Assembly: GCA_003313425.1 (NCBI GenBank) | Contig: NHZP01000014.1 | Coordinates: 682,001-746,000, forward strand | Reading direction: 5' to 3' | Origin: Pseudopyrenochaeta lycopersici | Lineage: Eukaryota; Ascomycota; Dothideomycetes; Pleosporales; Pseudopyrenochaetaceae | DNA length: 64,000 nt | Shown here: positions 23,663 through 34,636 of the stretch, piece after piece | How positions within the stretch are numbered: position 1 is the first letter of the stretch | Layout: the number at the start of each line of letters is the position of its first letter | Position numbers and translations under genes: made by a program | Notes under the pieces: model-generated | Databases searched by the model: none | Seen by the model: the letters and a program-made list of their open reading frames with translations, nothing else | Told to the model about the DNA's origin: nothing

Positions 23663-25563
23663 TGTGGGCTCACTTTAGTTGTCGCGCGCGCAAAGCAAGT
23701 TCTGGTAGATGCTCAGATAAGTATGGAGGAATTGCACAGCAAGAAAAAATCGGAGATGTGACGTGGGAGAATGCTTGTGAGAATAAAGAAGATGTGAGGA
23801 AGGTTTAAGCACAGTCACGCCGGATTAGATACGGAAGACAAGTGAGTAGATAGCGAGCTAGTAACCAGCTCGGCACTCCCGTAGCAAGGGTGCAATCGGA
23901 AGCTGTTCAGCCTAGTTGTGATCAAGCAATCCGAAAGACTTCGACGAGGACCTGGTGGGGCATGACCTTTGTGCCGCTGACGCTATCACGCCCTCGTCGA
24001 GTCGAAGTTCACAGGGATGGTGGGGTACATCAGGACATGACACTTGCCCCTCTATAGCCGACAAGCGACGACTTTGGCTCTGGTCAGCTCCGACTGGCGA
24101 CCAATGTCGGATGTTGAATTGTAAGCCGGGCTATGTCGATTGGGGGATTGTGGGTACTCGGCGCATCGATGTCACGTTGGCGCATTCGGTAGTAGAAAAT
24201 TATTCTCGCAGCCAAGTTCCACCCCGGGGAGAAAGCCGGCGGGCTTAGCCGGATGCAGCACGCTCAAATGGTAAAAGGCTCTGGGGTTCAGGAATCCGAG
24301 AACGGACAGTACTATGGAGCTGCGGAGACATGCTCTGAGGGTGCATGTACAGCAAGTAGCGTAAAGGAAACATTGCCGGCTTTGATTTGTAGAGTGATGC
24401 AGCAGCTCTAAAGGCAAGGCGGTGAGATGGCAGAGTACAGCGGTCTGCGTTGTCAATTGCTAGCATGCACATAGAAAACATGGCCGCTTATCTGATTCAC
24501 ATGGTTGAGATGAAAAGTAGTCGGTGAGGAAAACCACCAGTGAATCGAGTCGGTCCGAATAGAGCAATTGCACTGGAGAGGCGCCATTCTCTGGTCGCAA
24601 GCAAGATGCTGAAATTCAATGAGCAAGAGCGTAGTGGAGGCGCGTTTGACGACAAGATGTGTGGCTTCTCTCAGCCCTCAATCTTCGTGCTGATCTGGAG
24701 TCATTCACCGATGCGGATGGGGATAGGAACCTGAGTACCTTGTTCAACGTGCGGCGTTGAAAATGAGAGCTAAGTGATCAGAGCAGTCACGTAGAAGCCT
24801 TGGGCTACCAGGTGAAGCGACAGTGCGTCTCTTGGACCAGGCTCCTGGTTGGCGGTTCCCGTGATAGCGGACGGAGCGCACGAGGGGTCGGTCCGGCGCC
24901 ATGCGAACGTCAGGCTGACTAAAGAACAAGGACGACTGTAGCCTCAGCGCCCACCATCAATTGGCATCGCAGGCACAGTTGCGCCGCGACTTTCAGGGGA
25001 CAAACATGGACGTTGGTTAGTCGAAAGCTTAGACACAGCCCTGCCAAGTTTGACGATGCGCCGCTTCCGCATTGGGCCCGGTCCATGGCAGCAGCCCAAC
25101 CGGAACGTCATTTCGATACTTTGCGAAAACCCAACTGCGATGCGCAAACACCGCGTCGCAATCACGACTGCAAGTGTTCTCACCTATTTTGGTCTTGGCT
25201 CTGGCTTCAGCGACGCTGCTCGCCTCTGTCCTCCTCTCTTGTCCTGTCACCGCTTGCTGGCTTCTTATCGCTTGTCATTGCTTTTCAACATGAGACTCTC
25301 GCACATACTGGACATCTTCCGCCTGCAGATTAGGTTTTATCCCTCATAGCAGCACATTCGCTGTGGCTCCCAACGTGCGCGTATCGCACCGTCCCAGACG
25401 CTCTCAGGCACCGGCTCTTGATTGCCATAGACGAGAGCACGAGAGCCTTGTCCTGATACCATTGGCTGCATCCTGGGCGAGCGTCTCACACCTTGCTATC
25501 CCACACGCCAGCACCTCCACGTCCCGTTGAATACACATTCAGCCCGGGAGCACGCAAGGAGGC
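23663..25563. other. 1.9-kb divergent spacer between ILV3 and the hydrolase-phosphatase gene
   Basis: Open frames here are short and lack motifs. I see no RNA gene. It should contain the promoters of both flanking genes. Confidence 0.5.
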
Positions 25564-27825
25564 ATGGAGCCTCATTCGCTTTCTGAACCGACCCAGAATG
25601 GCACCTGGCGTCTTCCTTTGGCCCTCGTTCTGCTTTTAAGAAGCGCACTCGCCGATTCAACCAGTCAGCAAGTGACACAGACCGTCACAGACCTTGCCCG
25701 TTGGCAGGATATAAACAACTCGACTTACCGGCTGATTGAGTTTGTCAATCCCTTTGTGTTTCGTCGCAACTTTACCTCTTCTATTTCCGTGGGCATGGTG
25801 AAATTGACTGCACTTTGTGGCATTGCATCTGCGCTCTGGCTCTGGAGCAGACGAGAGAGAAAAGGAAAGTCTGCATCCGAGATTGCCATTGGTAAGTTCT
25901 CCTCATAAGCTCGGCATCATGCCTAACCCTAATCACGTGGCTCCATCTAACCCTCACTAGCTGATGCTGTTGCTACTGATCCGGGTCTTTTAAAAAAGCA
26001 TAGCACAACGCGCTCATACACTGTGTCTTCTACCAATGTTACGTATCCAGGAATCAGGACCTTCTACCGGCCCCATCCTCAAGAGAGCAAACTTCCGAGA
26101 AAGCCATGCCCGGTCCCGCTCCTCGTCTTCATCCACGGGCTTGGTGGATCAATCGCTCAATTTAGTCCGATTTTACTCAGTCTTTCCAACATTGCATCGT
26201 GTCTGGCTATCGACCTGCCGGGATGTGGTGTATCTTCCTTCGAACCAAAGTCGTGGGAGGCGTATACAACAGAAGCCTTAGTGCAGCTTCTTGCTGTGGT
26301 TATTGAGGCCCATCGCGCAGCCGATGAAGATCAAACTATCATCCTTGTCGGCCACAGTATGGGCTGCTCCCTTGCTACGCTCCTAGCCTCTCCTTCTTCT
26401 CCTCATGCGTACCTCCTTTCGCGACACGTTACTGGTCTCATCGCCATTTGTCCAAAGGCCGATCCGCCTACAAAGAAACAGGTCAAGGCACTACGGAGAT
26501 TCACAAGTATGCCATCAGCCATCTTCGACCTGGTTAGGCAATGGGATCGAAGGGGGGGCATCCAAAGCCCGAGCGTGTTACGTATGGCGGGAGCAGATTC
26601 CGATGAGGAGACCAAGAGGTTACAGTTGCGATTCAATGAGCAGAGTCGCAGTGCGGTTTGGCAAAGGATGGCGAGAGGCATGTGTCCTGACTATTCGAGT
26701 GGTTCACCTCGAGGGGGCCTCCCTGGGAGGGCTATCTGGGCCAAGTTGGATGTACCGGTTTTTCTCGCCGCTGGTGAAGCGGACCATGTCACACCGGCAA
26801 TGAACGTCAAGCGCATTGTCGAATTTTTAGGACGGGATGTTTCGGCAATCGAACCACCCAGTGAAAAGGCGAGTCTGCCTATTGCCGCAGCACCGTTCGA
26901 CCCAGCTGCTGTGCTCCCCACTGAGTCGGTACGCAAGCATCAGGACTCTGGCATTGACGCAAACGACTTACCCAGGCTCGAAGATGGTGCTTTGACCATA
27001 GATTCGACCTCAGTTTCTACCGTCGATGATAGCCTGGTTGTCACGGAGGAGAGTATGATCACCACTGATTCGCCGCTCATCTCAGATGCCACATTTCCAG
27101 AAACCAACAATCCTTTGCCTCATCCACGACGACTCGTGGTCAAAACTGCAATCATGCCCAAGCCTGCAGCACATTCATTGCTCTTTGCACCTTCCACTTC
27201 ACGAATCATAGCTGGTCTGATTGGGACTTTTTTTGCCGATCACATCGACCCTCGTCTCTCGCTTGCCTGGCAACTTAATTACCTTTCAACCGAAGGGAAA
27301 TGGGATGTCAAGAACCTGGAGAAATGGAAAGCCGTAACGCCTGTCTCTGAACCTATTGCGAATGTCTTTCGTGCTATGAAGACGCTCCGCGAAGTCGATG
27401 AAGAGCATACGCCTAAGATCTTAGCTAAGGCATGGGCAGGCAGGCTTTGTGCCGTCATTGACATTTCGCACGACAACCCCGTGTATGATCCCAAGGGCCT
27501 CGAGGAAGGAGGTATCCCATACTACAAGTTTCCCACGGTATCCAAACAGCCTCCACAGGCGGACGAAGTGAAATTGTTCATTAATCTTGTAGACAAAATA
27601 CGATCTGAGAAGAAAGACGGCCTCATTGGGGTACATTGTCATTATGGCTTCAATCGAACGGGATTCTTCCTGGTGTCGTATCTCATCGAGCGCCTCAACT
27701 ATCGTGTAGAAGACGCCCTCGACCACTTTCAGGAAAAGCGCCCACCGGGGATTCGACACTCTCACTTTATCGACGCCTTGCATGTTCGCTACTTTCACGG
27801 GCTCAAGAAGGCACCCACGCTGTAA
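25564..27825 (+). CDS. Membrane-anchored alpha/beta-hydrolase fused to capping-enzyme-like cysteine phosphatase
   Basis: Exons 25564-25891 and 25961-27825 encode 730 residues. The N-terminus has a hydrophobic LPLALVLLLRSALA segment and a second helix near residues 77-98. An alpha/beta-hydrolase domain follows, with LVFIHGLGGS (oxyanion region), LVGHSMGCSLA (nucleophile Ser242) and AAGEADHVTP (acid and His region). After a Ser/Thr-rich linker comes a cysteine phosphatase domain with the P-loop GVHCHYGFNRTGF (Cys669), then DHFQEKRPPGI. The P-loop and the RPPGI segment resemble the RNA 5'-triphosphatase domain of metazoan mRNA capping enzymes more than classical tyrosine phosphatases. Substrates of both halves are unknown. 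The membrane anchor makes a direct capping role unlikely. No catalytic residue is missing. Confidence 0.88.
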
Positions 27826-28875
27826 CTTGCGTTCAGCTACCTTAGGATATCTTTTGATTGGTTGTTGCTTCTATTCAAAGCTGATGGTCTTCTTTCTTGT
27901 ATACTACTATTCTTTTCCATGGTTTGCTTCGTTTTCTGCTGCAGGATTTAGCGCGCGCTCGCGTTTGGGCGTTATTTTTCATACTCAACATGGATATGTT
28001 TTGGGACCGTGGCACATTGTGGGTATGGGAATTACAGGAATCAAAGGGTGTTTATGGCACATTACTCGACGAGCAAAATTAAGAAATTTGTCTTTTTGCT
28101 GTTGAAACACACACACACACACACACACACACACCACATTGTTTCTTTTCGTTTTCGCGGGTCCTCGGCATTAGCAACCTTCACGATACTCTGGTATATG
28201 CAGTTCACATCATGCTCCACCGCTTACGTGTCCATGACATGATTCAAATCCTGAAGCACGACGAATGCAGGCAAAGTGAGTAGTTTAGGTATTTGTCTGA
28301 TTATTGCATCTGCGGTTTGGCGCGCCACATCATCGCGTATCGCTAAGTCCGAGTCAAAGACATTCCATCCATCATCGTCATCATCCGGCTAGTCGTATCC
28401 AAGCCATGTATCATCAAAAAAAAAACAAGTACAACTACAGTAATCCCCCTCCACATTCACACACACACACACTAGCAAGCCATGTGCCCACTAGCAAATT
28501 CCACCTTTCAACCAACCATTTCCACTCTTGCTGTAGCGACAGTCTCAAACCAACGTCGCGGCGAATGATGTTGAAAAGGCAAGCAAGAGAGGTAGTTGCA
28601 ACTCCAAGTAATGCAATCGTAAAAGTGACCAGTTAAGACATGGTGGTGAAGCGAATGTCGTGAAGAAGGTAAATCAGGAGCCAGTCCCTTCCACTATCGA
28701 AGAATTTCCCATCAAATGTGGTTATCGCCAGTCGTTGGGGTTCGCCAGACTCCAGGAGCCCCAACGCTCGTGCCTGTCCACGGGTTGTTCTGCGATTCAC
28801 GTCTTCAGCCAAGCGCAGATTGTGCTCGTGCACTGATCCGCAAAGGTATGTTGGGTGACCAGGCTCAAGGAAAGA
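27826..28875. other. Convergent 3' region with dinucleotide repeats
   Basis: About 1 kb between convergent genes. Contains an (AC)14 repeat (listed), a shorter CA run near 28459-28472 and an A10 run near 28420. No gene supported. Confidence 0.6.
28107..28134. repeat. (AC)14 dinucleotide microsatellite
   Basis: A perfect 28-nt alternating AC tract in the 3' flank of the hydrolase-phosphatase gene. Confidence 0.95.
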
Positions 28876-30405
28876 TCATGGCTTGTGCTCCTGAGACTGT
28901 GGCTCCGGGGTCGATTCCAGGCCCTCCATCAAGCCACCTTCCTTGGCCCTTCCAAAGCTCCCTCCTTCAGTATTCGTTGGGGTGCCAAGTCGCTCTTTAG
29001 GATACGGTTCGAGATCCTTGTGGCTTGTGGAGAAGGTGGATATAACTGGGGTGTAGTTTGACGGGTGGTCAGCCTGAGTGGGTGTCTTCGCTTCTGGTCC
29101 TGCTGACACTGGACTGAGCAGACCCTCCGGTCCATCATTGTTTGGTTCCTGGGGTTTGATGTTGCCGTTCATCAATCCATTCCAGCCGCCTTCAATGTCA
29201 CGAAGCAGTCGTACATATTCCTCGGGCACGAGTCCGGTGTCGCCACTTTTTGGGTCTTGTGCAACTAGCCAACCTTGACCATGCCGGTACGACACTAGAA
29301 TAACCTGTCCTTCTACCAGGGGCAGTTCATTGTCGTTTTCCCGGGCAAAGTCAAAGAGCGCGACGGCCTTGCCATGCATCTCCTCGTCCGGTGAGGCAAT
29401 GGTGAACTGGTAGTCTCTTGAGAAGCGGTTGTCGTCGTGGATGTAGTCTTCAGGTTCAGACATTTCCTCGTCGGAGTCGTAAGGCGGCCCTTCTGCATCC
29501 ACATATGTGCGTTGCGGCAAAGTCTTTGCGAAATGCGAATCGCGCCGCGATGCTCCTTCGGGCAGACCGAGTCTAGACGACTCGGGCGGATAGGTGATGT
29601 AGTCGCTGCTGGGACCATTGGCAGGCTCGCTGGTTTCGCGCACGGCGAAGGTCTGGCTACTTTCGGCGTTGATGGGTACAATTGATCCGCGCCGGTGCTC
29701 TTCGGGATATCCTCTTCGGCCACGGGTGTGGTCAAAGTTGACGATATTCGACTTGTGCTTCTTATGCCGCGCACCGTGGTGGCTTGTGACTACGGGGCTT
29801 GAGATGTCGTCATCCTCGCTATAAGGAGGACCGCCGTCGTAGGCCGTCTGCGGAAGCTGCTCGCCATTCTCGTCGTGCGAGCCAGCAGACCAGCCTCCTC
29901 GGTCGCTGCGCCAGGCTACAGGCGGCGGGTCCGATAGGCGCCTGTTGATCTCACTCGTCGGCGTGGAGATGTCCGAGGGCGGCTCGGGAAGGGGCCCGTA
30001 GAAGAGCGGGTGGAGAGGGTCGTACGCAAAGTCGCGCACGAGCGAGTAGGGAAGGCTCGAATGGAAGACGGGAAAGGCAGTCGACTGCGGGCGCGATCGC
30101 ATTGACTGGTGTGTGTTGGAGGCGTTGGAGAAGGTGGACAGGCGTTTGTTGACGTATGAGCTCGCTCGCTCGAGCTTTGCTTTGGAGGGCGGGGAGGTGA
30201 CGAGCGGGGGCAGGGAGGTGCGATTTATGCCAATGGTGGCGGCTGAGGCAGGCTCGCTGCGGGGTGATAAGACGTCGGCAGCCATGTCTGCTGTACGGGT
30301 GCGGTCCGATGTGCGGGTGCGCCCTCGGACGACGACTCCTTGGGCGATGTCGTCCAGCCGAGGCGGGTCGGCGGGCGTGTCTGGTGCGGTAGCAGCGGCG
30401 GTCAT
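28876..30405 (-). CDS. Nbp2-like SH3-domain protein
   Basis: Single exon, 509 residues from the ATG at 30405. The first 340 residues are low complexity, rich in Ser, Pro, Arg and acidic clusters. One SH3 domain lies at residues 346-401, with the ALFDFARENDNEL start, the GQGWLVA tryptophan and the TGLVPEEYVRLL end. The conserved stretch before it (FSRDYQFTIASPDEEMHGKA) and the overall layout match fungal Nbp2, an adaptor that brings Ptc1 phosphatase to the HOG and cell-wall MAP kinases. The C-terminal 108 residues are again Pro/Ser-rich. Assignment rests on recognising this SH3 context; another SH3 adaptor is possible. It diverges from SSU72 across a GC-rich spacer. Confidence 0.75.
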   Translation of the reverse strand: MTAAATAPDTPADPPRLDDIAQGVVVRGRTRTSDRTRTADMAADVLSPRSEPASAATIGINRTSLPPLVTSPPSKAKLERASSYVNKRLSTFSNASNTHQSMRSRPQSTAFPVFHSSLPYSLVRDFAYDPLHPLFYGPLPEPPSDISTPTSEINRRLSDPPPVAWRSDRGGWSAGSHDENGEQLPQTAYDGGPPYSEDDDISSPVVTSHHGARHKKHKSNIVNFDHTRGRRGYPEEHRRGSIVPINAESSQTFAVRETSEPANGPSSDYITYPPESSRLGLPEGASRRDSHFAKTLPQRTYVDAEGPPYDSDEEMSEPEDYIHDDNRFSRDYQFTIASPDEEMHGKAVALFDFARENDNELPLVEGQVILVSYRHGQGWLVAQDPKSGDTGLVPEEYVRLLRDIEGGWNGLMNGNIKPQEPNNDGPEGLLSPVSAGPEAKTPTQADHPSNYTPVISTFSTSHKDLEPYPKERLGTPTNTEGGSFGRAKEGGLMEGLESTPEPQSQEHKP

Positions 30406-32148
30406 GCGCGGTGGATGTGGTTATATGGCAGCGTGTGCGCAGTCAGCGGAGGGGTAGGCCGTGTTTTGAAACGCGGCGGAGCGCAGTGTGGGCGGCAGGG
30501 CGGGCAGGACAGGCAGGGCAGGCAGGTGAGGGTTGGGAGCAGAGGACAAGGCAGGCGAGAAGCAGCAGGGCGACGGCCGCGATGTGGACAGCGCACAAGG
30601 CGCACAAGCTTTGCTCGAACCACGGCGACTCGGTACCTGGGAGGCGGCCCTTGGGACGGATATGGCTGATGGCGCAGCGAGTCGAAAGGTTGTGGGGGAT
30701 GTTTGGCCGGCGGCGATGGCCAATGGGTCGCGGGCGGCGGCTGGCGGGTGCTTCTGGAAGGGCAGTCGAGGGCGAGAGCGTGCCTGGCGATTGGGAGTCG
30801 GGCAGGCGAGGGCGAGGATATTTGCAGTGTGCAGCGGCGGCTGGGGAAGCGCTCGCTCGGGGTTGTGGGGGTCGGGCCTGGCGCTAAGACTTGGCCTGTG
30901 AAGGGCCAAACAGTCGGGGGGTTGCCGCGGGCGGGTCGACTTTGGGGCCTGGCGGGGGAGGGCGCGGTGGAGGAAGGCGGCACGGTGCGAAAGGGCAGCC
31001 GCGGCGAGGTCGCTGGCGAGGGTCGAGGTGGTGGTTTGGCGGCGCGCGTGGTGGTGGATGGTCGAGCGAATGCACGCTATTTTTGGCTCAACGCGGCGGG
31101 GGACATTGGCAGACGCCGATGCAGCGTTTCACAAAAGTCGAGTGCGCCGTCAGCGAGCGAGGCCACCAGAGAAGACAGTCAAGGTGCAAGGAGACATGGG
31201 GGCAGCGTCCATGGAGCAATGGTTCATGGGCAGCGTGCAACGCAGTGGCTGGCCGGGACGAGGGGCTGAGTGTCTGGCGGCTCTTCTGCCATGGCTGCGC
31301 TCGCAGCCTGCCTGCTTTGCACCTAGCCGGTCACGTGTGTGTTTCAGATGCGCCCAGCTAGCTGCAAAGGGCCCGTCTTCTGCAACTGGGCAGCACACTC
31401 GTCCACGCGGTTGGCTCCATGCCGGCGACAGCTGACAAAAGGTCGTTGTAGCGGACGCCCAGGAACCCGGTGTGCCAGGCAGGTTGAGCCGGGCAGAGGC
31501 CGTTTGGGCGTCCCAGTTGCGCAATCGCATGGCCTTGCTCGCCTCACTTGGCCAATCTCCATGTGCTGCCGCCCGCGACAGTGCGTTCCAGGAACAGGAA
31601 ACAAGTCCGGGGCGAAAACAGCGGAAGCATCAAGTTCGAACTGAGCGTGAGAAGCCGAGCCCTCCCATTGCCATGACGGACGCGCGACCATGCCTCCGAG
31701 CTGCCCCGCGCACCCTATCGCCAAGACCTCGACTTAGTCAGCGCAAAAAGAACACAATGACTTTGCAGCTCTCGCCAGAGCTTGCACTCAACGGGCCTTG
31801 GGCCTTTCATCACCACCACCACCAACACCACCACCACCGCTACTGCCTATCAGCCTGTCTTCTCAATGGGCCGGCCTTGTAGACTGCTGTGGGCTTTTGT
31901 GTTGTAAATGTACGCTCCCCCCTCCCCTACCGCTGCTGCACGTTCGTGATATGATGAACACCATATTGGAGCTGTCCTAGGCTATAGCCGTTGAGGACTC
32001 ACAATAATAATATACACTGAAAATTCTGATACAACTCTCACCAAAACGCTTCGGCTTGTGCTGTCAGACACGTTGAGAGCCCACCCGCTAACGTTTGTGA
32101 AGAATTTGCACATCACTCTCCATCCTACCTCAGCTCGCTCCTACCACC
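30406..32148. other. GC-rich 1.7-kb divergent spacer
   Basis: Visibly GC-rich from about 30420 to 31750, with GGCAGG-type runs near 30490-30535. The high GC content leaves several frames open on both strands at once, none with domains. I read it as a bidirectional promoter and 5'UTR region for the Nbp2-like gene and SSU72. Confidence 0.55.
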
Positions 32149-33055
32149 ATGTCGGCCGACCCTCGACTACGGGCGAGGCAACAGCAGCCGGCTCTCGCGC
32201 CTGCGCCTGCACCTGCGCCTCCTCCCCCTCCGCCACCGCCCGTCGAGCCTCAGTCCAAGGATGCTCACGCGGAAGCCAACATGGTCGCTGATGACAAGTT
32301 CAAGCTCAAGTTCTGCACCGTGTGTGCCAGTAACCAGAACCGGTATGTCCACAATGTCGCCCCCAACTCACCTCCACCGCCCGCTAACCCTTCCCAGCTC
32401 CATGGAAGCACATCTCCAGCTCGCCTCGGCCCATCTTCCCACAATCTCCTTCGGGACAGGCTCCCTCGTGCGCCTTCCTGGCCCAACCATACACCAGCCA
32501 AACGTCTATCACTTCAACAGCACCACCTACCGCGCCATCCACGATGAGCTTGCCGAACAGAACACCGCCCTCTACACCCACAACGGCCTGTTGAACATGC
32601 TGGGCCGTAACCTCAACATCAAGGGCTTCCCCGAGCGCTTCCAGGACTGGGTGCCCGGCAAGCCGCGTCTCGAGCACGGCGAGGACAAGGGTTTCCAAGG
32701 TACCGAGTCTGGTGTTGTCGACGTTGTCATTACCTGCGAGGAGCGCTGCTTCGACGCCGTGCTCGAGGATCTGCACAACAAGGGTGGCAAGCTGAATCAT
32801 CCTGTCCATGTCTTCAACGTCGACATCAAGGACAACCATGAAGAGGCTCTTGTTGGTGGCAAAGCCATCCTCGACCTTGCCTTGAGCTTGAACGAAGCTG
32901 CTGGAAAGGAGAGGGACGCTCTTGGTGAGAGTGGTTGGGATGCGGGTGGAGGAGCCGCTCGATCAGGATTCGACGAGCGTGTTCCTGAAATTCTTGCCAG
33001 TTGGCAAGAGAGATGGCCACACATGCCTGCGCTATGGAGTCTGGCCTGGGTTTAA
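32149..33055 (+). CDS. SSU72: RNA polymerase II CTD phosphatase Ssu72
   Basis: Exons 32149-32342 and 32398-33055 (55-nt intron) encode 283 residues. The intron splits the Arg codon of the active-site loop; splicing gives [17 protein letters not shown], the Ssu72 signature with the CX5R phosphatase loop (Cys59 to Arg65). [32 protein letters not shown] and the acid loop [14 protein letters not shown] follow as in the family. Ssu72 removes phosphate from Ser5/Ser7 of the polymerase II tail and works in the cleavage/polyadenylation factor in the nucleus. The first about 45 residues are a Pro/Ala-rich extension; Met45 just before the conserved domain ([10 protein letters not shown]) is an alternative start. 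The length exceeds the roughly 200 residues usual in yeast and animals because of this extension. Confidence 0.95.
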
Positions 33056-33508
33056 CCCTGCCTTGTTTCATGGTGACTTGTTTTGTTTTGCTTTGTTTCT
33101 TTGTCCAAATACCTCTTGATACCCACTTAGCATAGCGAGGCGCCCTGGATACTATACGCGAGTCATCAATGTGAAATGATACAGAAATACTATATTTGCA
33201 ATTTACGCGTCTTGACTTCATTTGGTCTTTTTTTTTTTCTGGAAAACACATGTTGCCTGACTTGATCTTCAATTAATAATACTACGTCGACTTTTCAATT
33301 GGTTAGGCCTGTCAGTGCGATTCCAACGGTCGTAATATGAGTCGTTGAGAAATATTGTTGCAAGCAAGGAAATCGGAACAGAATGTGTGAAAGGCTGGGT
33401 TGATACCAACTTTGAATTTAATTTTGCTTCATTTTCACGTGGGTGCTGTCTACATATGTAGTCTGCATAAAAAACTGCTCCTCAGTGGCCCCGGCTAATA
33501 TTTTCCAT
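33056..33508. other. Convergent 3' region of SSU72 and GH93 genes
   Basis: About 450 bp between convergent genes, with a T12 run near 33227. No gene seen. Confidence 0.6.
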
Positions 33509-34636
33509 TCACAGGTTGCTGATATCCATAACACTGAGCTGCACCTTGTTTGTCGTGCTGGGTGGTAATTGTCCACCACCCATAATCAACAGCTTTGTAG
33601 GGTCGTTCAAAACTCGCAGATGGCGCGTATAGTGACTAGCCTCTGGCGTTTCAATCTTGGTCCATGGCCCGTCACCAAGGCCCTTGTTGATGAAGATCTG
33701 CCCTCCACTGTGCGCGCTGACGATAATGGTGCCGTTGACACCACCCACGGGACTCCACACAACATACGGTGAGCCGTTAGGGATTGTGCCGTCGGTGGCT
33801 TTGATCGAGATGCCCGTGGCAGGGCCAAACTTCTCGGGGTCCGACACGATTTTATAGTAGACGGGGAATCTGTAGGCGTTGGGGAAGGCTGGGCCTCCAC
33901 CGTATTCGTAGGCCATGATGTACTTTCCATTCGGCAGCAGCGCAACGGTCGGCATACCTGGTCTATCCGTGTATGTTGGATACGCAACATCATCAATCAC
34001 CGGGCCCCAGGTCTTCAGGTCCTTGGTTGTCTGATGTACCATCTTTTGGCCGTGCGTCGTATTCGCACGTTGATCCGAGTAGTAGCAAATCAGAGTCTTC
34101 TTGTATATCATGAGGAAAGGCTCCCAAACTGGTGTCAGTCCATTGTTGGGTCGGGCTTCGCCGCCTGCAGCAATGTGAGAGACAAACTTCCATGTCACTC
34201 CTTTGTCGGTAGATGCGTAAAGTTCGATTTGTGTCTGGGACAGGTCCGTGGGGATGGAAGAGCCGGAGAGCAGGACCGTTCCAGCTTTATAGCCGGCAAA
34301 GTCCTTGGGGAGGATGTACAGGAATGGCTGGTATCGCAGACCCCATTTCTGTTGTGTATCGTGCACACGAGAGATCTCATTCCAACTATAACCGCCATCT
34401 GTGGAGCGGTAGATTGGGAAGTAAACCTGGGGGGGTTCAGGTGAATAGTTCTCCCATGTTGCGAGGAGGCTACCGTCGGCGAATTGAGCGGAGCGGGCGT
34501 AGAGGACTCGCGGATCAGTGTAGTCTGACGGTGGGGTGAAGATTACCCGACGCGAGAAGGTAGACGGCACTGCTTCCTGTTGTGGAAGAGCAGATACTAC
34601 GGAGACCAGAGAAAGGAAGAGCGTGGACAGCCTCAT
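33509..34636 (-). CDS. GH93 exo-1,5-alpha-L-arabinanase-like, secreted
   Basis: Single exon, 375 residues. The ATG at 34636 opens a clear signal peptide (MRLSTLFLSLVSVVSA, cleavage near residue 16). The body is a sialidase-like beta-propeller with Asp-box-like repeats (YRSTDGGYSW and YASTDKGVTWKF). The conserved stretches LYARSAQFADGSLLATWENY, WGLRYQPFLYIL, PVWEPFLMIY, CYYSDQR and YTDRPGMPTVALLPNGKYIM are those I associate with fungal GH93 enzymes, which release arabinobiose from linear arabinan of pectin. It is expected to act outside the cell. A bacterial-type sialidase is less likely. It lies at the left edge of a group of plant cell-wall enzymes. Confidence 0.85.
   Translation of the reverse strand: MRLSTLFLSLVSVVSALPQQEAVPSTFSRRVIFTPPSDYTDPRVLYARSAQFADGSLLATWENYSPEPPQVYFPIYRSTDGGYSWNEISRVHDTQQKWGLRYQPFLYILPKDFAGYKAGTVLLSGSSIPTDLSQTQIELYASTDKGVTWKFVSHIAAGGEARPNNGLTPVWEPFLMIYKKTLICYYSDQRANTTHGQKMVHQTTKDLKTWGPVIDDVAYPTYTDRPGMPTVALLPNGKYIMAYEYGGGPAFPNAYRFPVYYKIVSDPEKFGPATGISIKATDGTIPNGSPYVVWSPVGGVNGTIIVSAHSGGQIFINKGLGDGPWTKIETPEASHYTRHLRVLNDPTKLLIMGGGQLPPSTTNKVQLSVMDISNL

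Noticed and set aside
24172..25333. Several short frames in the ILV3/hydrolase spacer
   Set aside because: All are short, mostly non-ATG or motif-free, and overlap in different frames.
25921..25960. Telomere-like CCTAACCCTAA and CTAACCCT motifs
   Set aside because: They lie within the intron of the hydrolase-phosphatase gene, are fewer than two full repeats, and CTAAC is expected as a branch point.
30411..31882. Overlapping open frames of 100-190 codons on both strands
   Set aside because: They result from high GC content, overlap each other antisense, and have low-complexity Ala/Arg/Pro/Gly composition without domains.
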